From Aegilops tauschii subsp. strangulata (lineage: Eukaryota; Streptophyta; Magnoliopsida; Poales; Poaceae): a DNA stretch of 64,000 nucleotides. Position 1 is the first letter of the stretch. Every line of letters starts with the position of its first letter. The stretch spans positions 160,928,627 to 160,992,626 of the forward strand of contig NC_053036.3 in the NCBI RefSeq assembly GCF_002575655.3, given 5' to 3'. Positions 1-10,953 of this stretch are shown piece by piece. A program made the position numbers and the translations under genes. The notes under the pieces are model-generated. The model saw only the letters and a program-made list of their open reading frames with translations. It searched no databases and was not told the DNA's origin.

Positions 1-2
1 GG

Positions 3-572
3 AGGAGCAAACACGCACTCCAAGACATATGCGCCGTAGAGCCCGTCACCCCCAAGTTCAACCCTTGGTCGACCTGCCCGATCACTTTCGATCGCAGGGA
101 TAGCCCGACCAATGTCCGACACGGAGGATCGGCTGCCTTGGTGCTAGACCCAGTAATCAACGGATACCATCTCACCCGAGTCCTCATGGATGGCGGCAGT
201 AGTCTTAATCTGATATATCAAGACACAGTCCGCAAAACAGTGAACACGAGAATTAGCCAAAGCAATACTACCTTTAAACGAGTAATACCAGGCCTAGAGG
301 CCCGCTGCACGGGCTCTCTCGTACTAGAGGTTGTATTCGGTTCTCCCGACAACTTCCGAAGTGAAAAGTTAACCTTCGACACCGCTCCATTCCGAAGCGG
401 CTATCAAGCACTACTCGGAAGAACGACCTTCGCTCGTTTTAATGCAGTACCGCATTATGCTTATCTTAAGCTCAAGATGCCCGGTCCACGCGGCATCATC
501 ATAGTTAGAAGAAACACTAAGCGTTCCCTACGCGCGGAAGAATGTGCGGCGGCTTTAGCAGCCGAACACTAA
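3..572 (+). CDS. gag-pro fragment with retroviral-type aspartyl protease domain (5' partial)
   Basis: The frame is open from base 3 to TAA at 570-572 (189 residues) and continues off the left edge. The catalytic motif is M-D-G-G-S-S at about residues 62-67 (Asp codon at 189-191), preceded by hydrophobic HLTRVL. This is the D-G/T-G-S/A form seen in plant Ty3/gypsy proteases. The second conserved hydrophobic stretch, ALLGR, lies at about residues 136-140. The protease would process the gag-pol polyprotein inside virus-like particles in the cytoplasm. The frame stops where reverse transcriptase would normally follow, so either an internal deletion or a non-autonomous design removed pol. An upstream portion including gag proper lies outside the window. 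Confidence 0.75.
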   Translation, partial: RSKHALQDICAVEPVTPKFNPWSTCPITFDRRDSPTNVRHGGSAALVLDPVINGYHLTRVLMDGGSSLNLIYQDTVRKTVNTRISQSNTTFKRVIPGLEARCTGSLVLEVVFGSPDNFRSEKLTFDTAPFRSGYQALLGRTTFARFNAVPHYAYLKLKMPGPRGIIIVRRNTKRSLRAEECAAALAAEH

Positions 573-1764
573 ATGGCCTCTCCAACTAGCATAAACGATC
601 GGTCGTCAAGACCGCGGACACGGCTAGACGAGTCCGGCGCACCACTAGCTGTAACAGCTCAGATAAACCTGAGATTGGGTTGATGAATATACCCCCGTAG
701 ACGGTGCTAGGGGCTTCCAGCATGTAAAAAAAAGTCTACAGTTCAGCTCGACCTTATTTTGAATTTTAATGGTTTATTAAGAATAACCAATTTTTCGCAC
801 GACAAATTTCATCTAAGTTCTTCTCTTTTAACAGATGATAATCGTGCTACACCCTTCCAGGATACGGCACAACGGAGACACAGGCGCAGACGTGCAGCAG
901 GGCCCCGCTCAAAGGTTTCTTTTTAGATTAAGACCCTGTGTAAACCATTCTTACTGTCTCTTGTTGCTTCACACCCTCCGGATACTCAACACAGCCGAGA
1001 GGGACGCTGGCGTTATTGGCATTTCGGCACGTCAGACTAATGCCCGTAGCTGGAAATTCAGGGTTCAAGGGCGTTACTCAGTCCGGTATATGTTGTAAAG
1101 ACCGAATACCTTAGGGAGTGTTCGGCGTCGCGAGTTTGGCCTTATATGCATTAGCTCCGAATCATGTCTTTGGTCAAATGTTGGGTTTGCCCGGCTCCCG
1201 TGTTTTGCTACTTTACGTTCCGCTCTATCGGCTAAGGTGGCACCGGGAGAACTACTGTGATTGTGCCCTGGTTCATCTGGACGAGCACCTCAGTAGAGAA
1301 AGCCGAAAACTGACTGTCATGATAAAGCGCGAGACTAGTCAACCACTCGATGGCTCATCGGAATCTTCGCGATTCCTCCACATTAATGAAGGACCGGTTT
1401 CCCGGTCATGTATGTACACGCACCGTATTCGGATAGACGCGGAAGTACTAGGGGCTATATAGTAGCCCCACCGCCAAACTCCTATGGCTAAGTGAAAGTG
1501 TTAAAGCAATATAGTCCGATTGCCTTGTTCGCCGCGCTATCACCTCCTTAATGGACCAAGACGTTGGATCAAGTGTGAATATGCGCTTTTTCGAACACCC
1601 CCGCATTATGTGCGTGGGGGCTGAAGCCGACGACTGCAAACTTTCAGGTTATATATACATACATAAACGGCCGCACAGGAGGCATCATACTACTTTCAAG
1701 CAAAAGTATAAACACAACCTTTATAATCATAATAGCATTGTTTTTACAATTGGGATACATGTCA
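573..1764. other. untranslated interior of the LTR element
   Basis: This is a 1.2-kb stretch between the protease fragment and the antisense gene. Short open frames occur (for example 835-1098 and 1118-1462), but none resembles a known family and they lack support. The start of the stretch reads like the post-protease spacer of gypsy elements, and it ends near the stop of the antisense gene. I see no RNA gene or secondary element in it. Confidence 0.5.
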
Positions 1765-4745
1765 CTAGAACATGATACTCTTCGAGCACTGAGCCTCTAT
1801 TAAACGAGCGCCTTCTAGGACTTCTTCAAAATAGTGCTCGGCCGATACCCGGCCTACGGCCGAACTCTTGGTTGCAATAGCGGTGGCCTCCATCTCTGCC
1901 CAGTATGTCTTCACACGGGCAAGAGCCATCCGCGCACCCTCTATGCACGCTGACCTCTTCACAGCGTCGATATGCGGCACAGCACCAAGGAATCGTTGCA
2001 CTAAGCCAAAATAACTACTGGGCCTTGGTCCTTCCGGCCAAAGATGATCCACAACAGACCTCATGGCAAGCCCGGACAACCTATGGAGCTCGGCCCACTC
2101 GGCCATTTGCTCATTTAACAGCAGCGGACGCAATGGAACATTGAACTACGACCAGAACAACTTTTCCACGTCGTGATCTTTTTGATCTTTGACAAACTCG
2201 GTCACATCAGCAGCACTCGCTGCCAAGTCCAAGTACGCATCTGCAGAACCCCATAATTGATCCAGAAGGGCATACTTAGGATCTCTGAACTTTGTCCGCA
2301 ACAAAAAGGGCTTCCCAGCCGCGATATCTCCGGGTTGACGTAGCTCCTCCTTCGCCGCTCTGATTTTAGAGCGGGCTTCCTTGGCTGCTACCATGGCTTT
2401 CTCCAGGTCTGCCGTCTTCATTTGGCTTTCCTTTTCAAGAAGCTCATAACGGTCGGCGGCATCTTTCAACTCAACAGCCATCTTGGCTATTTTCTCTTTG
2501 CTCTGGCAATGCGCAGCCTGTTCGGCTCTTAGCTCTTCAACCGCCTTTAGGGCGGCCGCATCACTCTTCCTTGCTTGCTCCTTGGCTCGGGCAAGTTCCG
2601 CCCGAAGGGTCTCCACGGCGGCAGCTCCATCTGCAGTCACATCATATTACAGATACTAGCATCATGCTCCTCTTAATATATGTTGACGAACGGAGAATAC
2701 ATACCCTGTGCCTCGTCAAGCCACTTGTTTACAAGCACGATGTTGGCATGTGCCGCATCAAGTTGCCGCTTCAGATCGGCAAACTCACTAGTCCAGCTAG
2801 CCACCGAACCCTCAGCCGCCTACACATGAAAGCAGCATGATCATTACCCGGGACTATGATCCTCTATTTGCCGCCTTTCAACAGCAACCAGAGTCTCAGG
2901 GGCTACTATCTGCATAGGGCACACCTAGCGTGTGCGGTACCGTCAAAAAATATATATTACTTTGCGTACCTCAAAGCCTCTTAGCAGGCTCATAAAGGCT
3001 TCATGCAACCCACTTTCGGCGGATGAAATTCTCTCAAACACCATACCCATTAGAGTATGATGCGCCTCTGAGATAGCCGCTTGCTCCAGAAGACTCATCA
3101 GTGCGTCCGGTCGTACGCCGGACAGTCCCGGACTCTTTTTGTGGCTGTCCTTAGGAGCCGAATACTCTGGACTTCGGGTGGCCGAAGGGTTACCTTCTGG
3201 CCTTGGCGGATCAAGAGAAATCCTCCGTGACGACACCTCAGGGTCGTCCGCCTCACGAGGCGGGGAGGCACGGGGAGGCGTTTCGCTCTCCATCATCTCC
3301 GGAAGAAGATCCCCTGAAGACGAACTCTGTCGAGAAGGGCTACGATCCGAACTACAAGACATACATCTCGGTTATTGTTCTCGAAATGAAGCAGGGTATA
3401 TTTACTATAAAGTACTTTTCTTTACTTACGGCTCGGTGGAGGGCTGAGCCCCTTGCGGACACTGTGTGGTAAGGACGCCCTCCGAGGCAGGGCCCCCTGG
3501 CGAAGATTTCTTCCCTCGTTTGGAAACCATCGTTTCCAAGTCTTCAGAGGCGGTCCTCTTCCTTCCTTGGGGAGAGGGAATTTTAGATTCTTCTCCCCGG
3601 TTATACTCCTTCGCGAAGGCACTAATTCCCCCGGTTTGGATGAATAGTGAGTGAGGCCCGCTTTCGGCTTCTTTACTCCTCCCTTTATCTTCCCCTGATG
3701 GCGCTTGATAAGGCGCAAGCTCAAGCATCCTGGCTAGTACAGGATCCGGTGAGCCTTCGGGAAGGGGGGCCGAACACCTGATCATCTTTGCCTTTTTTAT
3801 CTAGTCCTGGTCAAAGGGCGACTTTTCAGAATGATGTTGCGATAAATTAAAAGACAACGTGTTCGGCCGTGGAATTACTTACTTGGGTGTCTGGACGATT
3901 GCAGTTCAGACCCGCATCCTCGGTGGTGTCTGGACACTTTATTCGTGATCCGAAGAACAATCAATACATCTCTTCGAGCGTCGCACCGAAGAATTGCTGA
4001 ATAGTTCGCGGTCCTTCCGGGTTGAACTCCCACATACGGAGAGATCGACGTTGGCATGGCAGGACCCGACGAACTAGCATGACTTGCATTACCTTGACAA
4101 GGCTGACATCTCCCTTGAAGAGATCTCGGATGCGGCTCTGCAATGTCGGCACATCATTAGCTGGCCCCCAGTCCAGCCCTTTGTTGACCCATGACGCCAA
4201 TTGTGGCGGAGGGCCCGGACGGAAGGCGGGGGCAGCTACCCACTTAGCGCTTCAGGGAGCGGTGATGTAAAACCACTCCCGCTGCCATAACTTGGATGTC
4301 TCCGGGAAGGAACCCTTTGGCCATGGAGCATCGGCGCCTTTGTTTATTATGGCACCTCCGCACTCTGCGTGTCGCCCCTCAATCATCTTCGGCTTCACAT
4401 TGAAGGTCTTGAGCCATAAGCCAAAGTGTGGGGTGATGCGGAGGAAGGCTTCACAGGCGATGATGAACGACGAGATGTGAAGGATGGAATCCGGAGCCAG
4501 ATCATGGAAATCGAGCCCGTAGTACAACATAAGCCCTCTAACAAAGGGATCAAGACTAAAGCCTAGCCCTCAGAGGAAGTGGGAAATAAATACGACACTC
4601 TCGTTGGGTTGGGGATGACCTGCCCTTGAGCAGGCAGCCTGTGCGAGATTTCGGCGGTCAGATACCTGGCTTCTCTTAGCTTCTTGATGTCCTCCTCTGT
4701 GACAGAGGAGGCCATCCACCGGCCTTGAAGGTTGGATCCGGACAT
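1765..4745 (-). pseudogene. antisense gene with 'gypsy-type transposon' domain (Transposase_28-like) and coiled coil, decayed
   Basis: This gene is read from the - strand, opposite to gag-pol. It starts at ATG 4745-4743 (M-S-G-S-N-L-Q-G-R-W). The N-terminal part (4745-3961) has the signature of the domain annotated in plants as putative gypsy-type transposon (Pfam PF04195): LMLYYGLDFHDLAPDSILH at about 4532-4475, and later WVNKGLDWGPANDVPTLQSR. A middle part rich in Ser, Pro and charged residues follows (3785-3426 and 3362-2943, each followed by a plausible GT donor). The C-terminal part (2640-1765) is Ala/Glu/Lys-rich and strongly coiled-coil. Lesions are a stop and frame change near 4590 and another frame change near 4250-4200. 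Function in the family is unknown. Such antisense ORFs recur in Tat-lineage elements. The exon model is inferred. Confidence 0.65.
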
Positions 4746-5280
4746 GATTGAAGGTCCGAAGCGCTTAGCCTGAGCCTTGAGTGTTGGAATTAAAGGTGGG
4801 GGGATGGGAAGGATCGAGCGCGAGAAGAAAAGGACAGGCCTTGGCCCCTTTATAAAGAGGGCGAATATCAAGCGTCCTCCGCGTGGCCGTTTGGAACTTA
4901 CCTAAAATCGAGGAGTCATACCAGCAGGCACGATTGGGTTACCCACACCCGTATTGATGAGAATCCCGTGAAAAGAGGGACACGATCTCTTCTTCGACAG
5001 GACGTGCCAATAAAACTGCCTCGCAACACGTGCAGTGGCAGGCTCAGAAAAACGGTTCGTCATGACCAGACCACGGCAGAACGTCACGTTATGAAAAGCT
5101 GTCAGCAGATTAGATTTGTGGAAATATTATTCTCTCTACAGTGTACGGTGGTATGTGGAATTTGTTTTGCAGAGCCGGACACTATCCTCGTGTTCAAAAT
5201 CTTTTATGGAGTATTCGGAGGAGGAACCCGCCTTGCAATGCCGAAGACAATCTGCGCGCCGGACTCATCGTCATTGAAGC

Positions 5281-5296
5281 CTGGTTCAGGGGCTAC
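5281..5296 (+). other. polypurine-tract region of the LTR element
   Basis: The bases directly before the 3' LTR read CTGGTTCAGGGGCTAC. This is the usual position of the plus-strand priming tract. It is G-rich but interrupted by pyrimidines. The assignment rests on adjacency to the TG of the LTR. Confidence 0.5.
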
Positions 5297-5766
5297 TGAG
5301 GGAGTCCTGGATTAGGGGGTCCTTGGACAGCCGTACTATATCCTTTGGCCGGACTTTTGGACTATGAAGATACAAGATTGAAGACTTCGTCCCGTGTCCG
5401 GATGGGACTCTCCTTGGCGTGGGAGGCAAGCTTGGCGATTCGGATATGTAGATCTCCTCCCTTGTAACCGACTCTCCGTAACCCTAGTCCCCTCCATTGT
5501 CTATATAAACTGGAGGGGTTAGTCCGTAGGACAACAACAATCATACCATAGGCTAGCTTCTAGGGTTTAGCCTCTACGATCTCGTGGTAGATCAACTCTT
5601 GTAATACTCATATCATCAAGATCAACCAAGCAGGAAGTAGGGTATTACCTCCATCGAGAGGGCCTGAACCTGGGTAAACATCGTGTCCCCCGCCTCCTGT
5701 TACCATCCGCCTTAGACGCACAGTTCGGGACCCCCTACCCAAGATCCGCCGGTTTTGACACCGACA
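5297..5766 (+). repeat. 3' LTR, 470 bp
   Basis: The LTR starts TGAGGGAGTCCTGGATTAG and ends GGTTTTGACACCGACA, giving the TG...CA ends of an LTR. It contains a TATA box at 5502-5509 and a downstream pyrimidine/purine-mixed leader. I recall this LTR as very common in Triticeae genomes. The partner 5' LTR is outside the window, so age cannot be estimated here. Confidence 0.85.
5502..5509 (+). promoter_or_regulatory. TATA box of the LTR promoter
   Basis: TATATAAA lies about 205 bp into the LTR in a GC-richer context. The position fits an RNA polymerase II promoter driving element transcription. Activity cannot be judged from sequence. Confidence 0.6.
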
Positions 5767-5771
5767 ACGGT

Positions 5772-5931
5772 CCTGCTCACCTTTGTGCCAAGCATGCTTG
5801 CACAATTGACGTGACTGAGAGCTGGCTGGACAGTACCCCTAGCTTCCTGATCAGCAGTCTGTTGGCTGACTGTGATGTGAACGCTTTTATCTAATAAAGC
5901 TCTCGAATATCCCCCGCAAAAAAAGAGTCCT
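5772..5931 (+). pseudogene. LINE 3' tail, copy 1 (end of RNase H-like ORF plus 3' UTR)
   Basis: The frame from 5772 reads P-A-H-L-C-A-K-H-A-C-T and ends at TAA 5892-5894. It is followed by a short UTR with an AATAAAGC signal and the tail CCCGCAAAAAAAGAG. The same peptide and tail recur 540 bp downstream (6319-6470), so this is the end of the same LINE family. Its upstream part was separated by insertion of the LTR element that ends at 5766. Confidence 0.75.
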
Positions 5932-6470
5932 AGTTTTGGGTGGCGTCCGCCTGATGATGGAATTATCAAAATCAATACACATGGTGCCATCTGTTCTGAT
6001 CTACGGAAGGGAGGAGTGGGCGGCGTTGATCGTTCTGCTTCCTCGTTCATTGCTACTTGGAGCAAGCCTTACCAGAATGTTAATGACCCGCTAATCATGG
6101 AAACCTTATCCTTTCGTGATGGCGTTCGTCTAGCAAGCATCCACGGTTTCACTCATGTGATCATGGAGTCGGATTGCCTGGAGCTCGTTAATCTCTGGCA
6201 CACTAGGCGACTGTCACGCTCGGTGGTAGCGCCTCTTCTAGATGAAATAGGAGAGTTTATACCTTAGTTTATTTGTTTTTCCTTTCAACATGTAATTCGT
6301 AATGCTAACCTCCCGGCTCACCTATGTGCGAAGTTTGCTTGCACGCTGGATGTGTCCGAGAGCTGGCTACATGCTACTCCCAGTTTTCTGATCAGTAGCC
6401 TCATGGCTGTTTGTCCTAGGGCTATTTTTGTTGAATAAAAGCTCTCCATGTTTGCCCGCAAAAAAAGAGT
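5932..6470 (+). pseudogene. LINE 3' fragment, copy 2: RNase H-like domain (RVT_3 type), broken
   Basis: The frame 5932-6438 encodes an RNase H-like domain of the kind found at the C-terminus of plant LINE ORF2 proteins, where it removes RNA from the RNA:DNA hybrid. It begins W-R-P-P-D-D-G-I-I-K-I-N. The first catalytic Asp is replaced by His (N-T-H-G-A). The Glu (M-E-T-L) and a later Asp (M-E-S-D-C) remain. A TAG at 6265-6267 interrupts the frame, which then continues in phase to TAA at 6436-6438. The tail CCCGCAAAAAAAGAG marks the 3' end. It is 5'-truncated, as usual for LINE copies, and joined head-to-tail to copy 1. Confidence 0.75.
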
Positions 6471-6716
6471 TCTGGTGCTCGTATTATTTCTGGATTCATT
6501 TCAGGATTTCCGACAATGTGTTTTCAGTGGGACGGGACGTTCTTGTCGACGACGAGACACCCACGGTGACTTCATAAATCTCAAGATGATATGCCGGCTC
6601 AGGCTCTCAAGGGTGCTCATAGAGGTAGGGTGTGCGTGTGCGCGTCATAGGGGTGATTGTAGGCGCGTATGTATGAGCTCTTGCGTCTGTACTATGTTCA
6701 ATAATAAAAGCATACC
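6471..6716 (+). repeat. LINE-type 3' UTR repeat
   Basis: This is a non-coding stretch with the recurring Triticeae block around GTCGACGACGAGACACCCAC and ACTTCATAAATCTCAAGATG, ending in ATAATAAAAG. A diverged copy of the same block lies on the - strand at about 41334-41400. I recall this block as a very frequent LINE 3' end in wheat. The family is not confirmed. Confidence 0.55.
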
Positions 6717-7167
6717 TGGCCAAACGGGCCGGCCCGGCCCGGCACGGCCCGGCCCATCGTAATCGTGCCTGGCCCGGCACGGCCCGCTAGGGCACGATTA
6801 CTATACGGGCCGTGCCGTGCCGGTCCGCGTGCTGCGCCCCCAGGCCCAGGCACGACCCAGTTAGTAAACGGGCCGACACGTTGGCCCGTTTAGCATGGTG
6901 GGCCGCATATTTTCAGCGTGTTATTTGACGCACTGAGCGTTTTTAAGCCTATTTTTACATGTTGGGCCATATATAGATGTATAAAAAAATAAAAAAATGT
7001 AATCGGGCCGTGCCGTGCCGGCCCGTGTGCCCAGCCTCCTGGCCCAGGCACGGCCCAGGGCGTGCCGCGTGCCGGGCCCGGCCCATTTAGCCCGTGCCGT
7101 GCCTGGCCCGACGCGGGCCGTGCCGGCTTGCTCACGGGCCGGCCCGAAAAAACGGCCCATTTGGCCA
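6717..7167. mobile_element. GC-rich inverted-repeat element, unclassified
   Basis: The ends form an imperfect inverted repeat: TGGCCAAACGGGCC at 6717 against GGCCCATTTGGCCA at 7154-7167. Both flanks are packed with GGCCCG/CGGGCC and GTGCCGTGCC words, themselves palindromic. A 90-bp AT-rich centre (about 6905-7000) separates the two halves. No protein is encoded. I could not find a clean target-site duplication. It is probably a non-autonomous DNA transposon (hAT- or Mutator-type), but the superfamily is open. Confidence 0.5.
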
Positions 7168-7537
7168 ACTATAAATAAAAGGACGAGGAACTTTTTCGAG
7201 CGTGGAGACCGGCCGGTGATTTTTTTTCATGAATTGATAGATCAATCTCCTTGATTTGATTGATTATATTGAAATAGGCTTTCCCCCACTTTATAAATAA
7301 AACAACCAAAGAAGTACACTGTCAAACGATACAAGATGGTGAGCTTGCCCTCTTACAAAGCCGATCCTAAGACATCCGGCACACATAAAACGAACGCGAC
7401 TACGCTACCAGCAACGAGCACCGGAGGAACTAAACACCCCCACGCTCCGACCGAGCACACCTAAGCTGCACGACAACATCCCCAAGAGGGAAAACAGTGC
7501 AGAGCGTCGCCGCTCTCGAGTCCACATGGGACAAATG
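7168..7537. other. unassigned fragment, probably LINE-derived
   Basis: No frame or RNA gene is visible. The stretch around 7275-7310 (AGGCTTTCCCCCACTTTATA) resembles the reverse complement of a LINE 3' region I recall from Triticeae. The rest is unremarkable. It ends where a BARE-type LTR begins at 7538. Confidence 0.3.
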
Positions 7538-7791
7538 TGAAGGAAATATGCCCTAGGCAATAATAAAGTTGTTTATTATATTTCCTTATATCATGATAAA
7601 TGTTTATTATTCATGCTACAATTGTATTAACCGGAAACTTAGTACATGTGTGAATACATTGACAAACAGAGTGTCCCTAGTATGCCTCTACTTGACTAGC
7701 TCGTTAATCAAAGATGGTTAAGTTTCCTAGCCATAGACATGTGTTGTCATTTGATGAACGAGATCACATCATTAGAGAATGATGTGATGGA
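7538..7791 (+). repeat. BARE-1/Angela-type (Ty1/copia) LTR, first ~250 bp
   Basis: The LTR begins TGAAGGAAATATGCCCTAGG and continues with the ATAATTGTATTAACCGGAAA-type block and GGTTAAGTTTCCTAGCCAT. This is the start of the abundant BARE-1/WIS/Angela LTR, recognised from memory. It is cut at about 7791 by the Athila-lineage element. The remainder must lie beyond the later insertions, right of the window. Confidence 0.75.
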
Positions 7792-7861
7792 TGATGACCC
7801 ACAAGTATAGGGGATCTCTAATGATGTGATGGATGATGACCCACAAGTATAGGGGATCAAT
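7778..7861. repeat. 42-bp tandem duplication across an insertion junction
   Basis: Two copies of a 42-bp unit (7778-7819 and 7820-7861) differ only near their ends. Each contains the last bases of the BARE-type LTR (AATGATGTGATGG) and the first bases of the Athila LTR (TGATGACCCACAAGTATAGG). The duplication therefore happened after the Athila insertion. Confidence 0.8.
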
Positions 7862-9344
7862 TTTAGCTCTTTTCGATAAGTAAGAGTGTCGAACCCAACG
7901 AGGAGCAAAAGGAAATGACAAGTAGTTTTCAGTAAGGTATTGTCTGCAAGTGCTGAAATTGTAAGTAGCGGGTAGTTTGATAGCAAGATACTTTGTAACG
8001 AGCAAGTAACGATAATTGTAGCAAGTATGCAGCAAGGTAGCCCAATACTTTTGAGGCAAAGGACAGCCCAAAACGGTCACTTATAATAAGCAAAGCGTTC
8101 TTGAGGGTACACGGGAATTTCATCTAGTCACTTTCATCATGTTGGCTTGATTTGTGTTCGCTACTTTGATAATTTGATATGTGGGTGGACCGGTGATTAG
8201 GTGCTGTTCTTACTTGAACAAACCTCCTACTTATGATTAACCCTCCCGCAAGCATCTGCAACTATGGGAAAGTATTAAGAATAAATTCTAACCATATCAT
8301 TAAACTCTAGGATCCAATCGGTCCCTTATGGAATAGTGCATAAACTGGGGTTTAAGTTTTTGTCACTCTCGCAACCCACCATCTATTTACTACTCCACAA
8401 TGCATTCCCTTAGGCCCAAATATGGTGAAGTGTCATGTAGTCGACGTTCACATGACACCACTAAGGGAATCACAACATACATACTATCAAAATATCAAAC
8501 ACATATCAAGTTCACATGATTAGTTGCAACATGATTTCTCCCGTGACCTCAAGAACAAAAGTAACTACTCACAAACAACAAACATGCTCATGATCAGAGG
8601 GGTATTAATATGCATAATGGATCTGAACATATAATCTTCCACCAAATAAACCATATAGTAATCAACTACAAGATGTAATCAACACTACTAGTCACTCCTA
8701 GCACCAATCTATAGTTCCGGTAACAAGATTGAATACAAGAGATGAACTAGGGTTTGAGATGAGATGGTGCTGGTGAAGATGTTGATGGAGATTGCCCTCC
8801 CCAAGATGGGAGAGTTGTTGGTGATGATGATGATTTCCCCCTCCGGGAGGGAAGTTCCCCCGGCAGAATCGCTCTGCCGGAGGGCAAAACTTCTCATGCC
8901 CAAGTTCCGCCTCGAGACGGCGGCGCTCCATCCCGAAAGTATTCTTCTTATTTTTTGTAGGTAAAAATCACTTATATACCAGAAGATGGGCACCGGAGGT
9001 GGGCCGAGGAGGCCACAACCCACCAGGGCGCGCCAGGGGGGCCTGGCGCACCCAGGTGGGTTGTGCCCACCTGGTGGCTCCCCTCTGGTACTTATTGGCT
9101 CCAATATTTCTTATATATTCCATAAAAATTCTCCGTGAAGTTTCAGCCCATTTGGAGTTGTGCAGAATAGGTGGCCTGACGTAGCTTTTTCAGGTCCAGA
9201 TTTCCAGCTGCAGGAATTCTCCCTCTTGGTGTGTACCTTGCAAATCATGAGAGTAAATGCATCATAATTACTCCAACAAGCATTATTATGGATAAAAACA
9301 TTATAAATAACAGTAAGAAAACATGATGCAAAATGAACGTATAA
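7834..9344 (-). repeat. 3' LTR of the Athila-lineage element, ~1.5 kb
   Basis: On the + strand it runs from TGATGACCCACAAGTATAGG to the end ...GAACGTATAA, next to the polypurine tract. The terminal base pair that should read TCA has mutated to TAA. The stretch 7834-8253 matches the other LTR at 19209-19630, which is cut by the CACTA insertion. A second copy of the first bases at 7792 belongs to the 42-bp junction duplication. Confidence 0.85.
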
Positions 9345-9363
9345 CCTCCCCCAAGCTTAGACC
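9345..9363 (-). other. polypurine tract of the Athila-lineage element
   Basis: The - strand reads GTCTAAGCTTGGGGGAGGT directly before the 3' LTR. This is the plus-strand DNA primer site and fits Athila-type elements. A similar G-rich tract precedes the small ORF further upstream near 10905. Confidence 0.7.
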
Positions 9364-10953
9364 TTGCTTGTCCTCAAGCGAAAACCGAAATCGAGAAACA
9401 TGTCCACATGCTTTGAGATAGAGGTGTCGATAAAAACAAAATACGGACATAGAAGCATCTTCTTGATTATTATTACAGCCACAAATTTAAACATAGGAGT
9501 TTTATCATGGAACTTGCATCATATACTTCCCATGAATAAGTAATAGTTCATCACACAATCGAAGTATAAAGCAAAAACCCTATTAGAAACCAACATACTA
9601 TGTTCTCAGTCAACTTTGCAACTACAATTCATCGTCTTTTCTGGAAGGGTCATGTATCGGAGCTCTTAAGCAAGTCCACATACTCAACCATCATATAGTC
9701 TTTTATAATTGCTAACACTCACCTTGTACCCGTGAGCAAAACATTTCAACCGGACACATAGAAAGATAGGGGCTTATAGTTTCGCCTCCCAACTTACTCA
9801 CCTCAAGGGTGATGTCAACAATAATAACTCATGCTATCTATATTCAACTAGACATATGTGCCTAGATCTTTCCTCACCACATGATGCTAGCCAAAAGAAT
9901 AAATAAAAAGGAATAGAAGGAAAACTTTGACTCTTTGCATAAAAGTAAATACTTAAAAGTAAAAGATAGGCCCTTCGCAGAGGGAAGCAGAGGTTGCCAT
10001 GCGCTTATTTGTTTGCATGCTCAATCCCTTAGTGCAAAAGAACGTCACGTTGTATTACCCCTTAAGATGACAACCTTTATTATGCAATCTGTCGCTTTTA
10101 TTCTTTGTCATCCAAGTTCGTACAACGCTCAATTTTCTCTTACACTAAATGATCTTACATATTTAGAAGCAATTTTTATTGCCTTTTTGCACCGATGACA
10201 ACTTACTTGAAGGATCTTGTTCAATCCATAGGTAGGTATGGTGGACACTTGAAAAAGGTTTGGGTTTAAGGGTTTTTGGATGCACAAGTAGTATCTCTAC
10301 TTAGTGCGGAATTTTTGTCTAGGAAAGATAGGGGCAAGCATCACATGTTAAAGGATCTATGACAATATGACTTCTATGTGAATATAAACATACATAAACC
10401 ATTACGTTGTCTTCCTTGTCCAACGTCAACAATTTTGGCATATAATATTTTGATGAGGGCTCACAATCACAAAAGATTTCTAGGATAGTATATTTATATG
10501 TGAATCTTCCCTTCCCTTATTAATTCTTTCATGAGTTGCATCATTGACTAATGCTATGTTTGTCAATCTCTAATAAAATTTTCTTACTTATACTTTTCCT
10601 TATGTAGTGCTATCACCTACCATAGGATTAGTATATGATCTTATTGATTTACTTCCTTTCTTTTATTTGCTTCCTTTCTCTTTTCCTTTCTTTCTTATTT
10701 CTTTTCTTTATTTGCAACATGAAAGTAAAGAAAGTACAAACTCAAACTAACTTTATTATATAACTTGCACATGATTATAATGATAGATTACTAAGCAAAC
10801 TTCTAAAAGAAGAAAAGACCGAACTAAACTTTATTCATCTAAGCAAAAGATTGAACTAAGATAAGTAAAAGTAGAAAGATAGTTGGATGATACGATACCG
10901 GGGCACCTCCCCCAAGCTTGGCGGGAGCCAAGGGGAGTGCCCATACCCAACAC
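9364..10953 (-). other. 3' non-coding region of the Athila-lineage element
   Basis: This is 1.6 kb of AT-rich DNA between the small ORF and the polypurine tract. It corresponds to the env/3' region of Athila elements, but I see no env-like frame, only short chance frames. A pyrimidine-rich tract occupies about 10645-10715. Confidence 0.55.

Larger units (their letters stand above)
1..5766 (+). mobile_element. 3' part of a non-autonomous Ty3/gypsy-type LTR retrotransposon
   Basis: The window opens inside an LTR element on the + strand. Visible in order are a gag-protease fragment, an unassigned stretch, a gene on the opposite strand, a short purine/G-rich tract and a 3' LTR that starts TGAGGGAG and ends CCGACA. 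No reverse transcriptase, RNase H or integrase lies between the protease and the LTR, so this copy could not move on its own. This plan is known from non-autonomous Tat/RIRE2-like gypsy families in grasses. I suspect a Fatima-like family but did not confirm it. The 5' LTR lies left of the window. The flanking five bases after the LTR are ACGGT, but the partner duplication is not visible. The element landed in a LINE RNase H frame that resumes at 5772. Confidence 0.8.
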
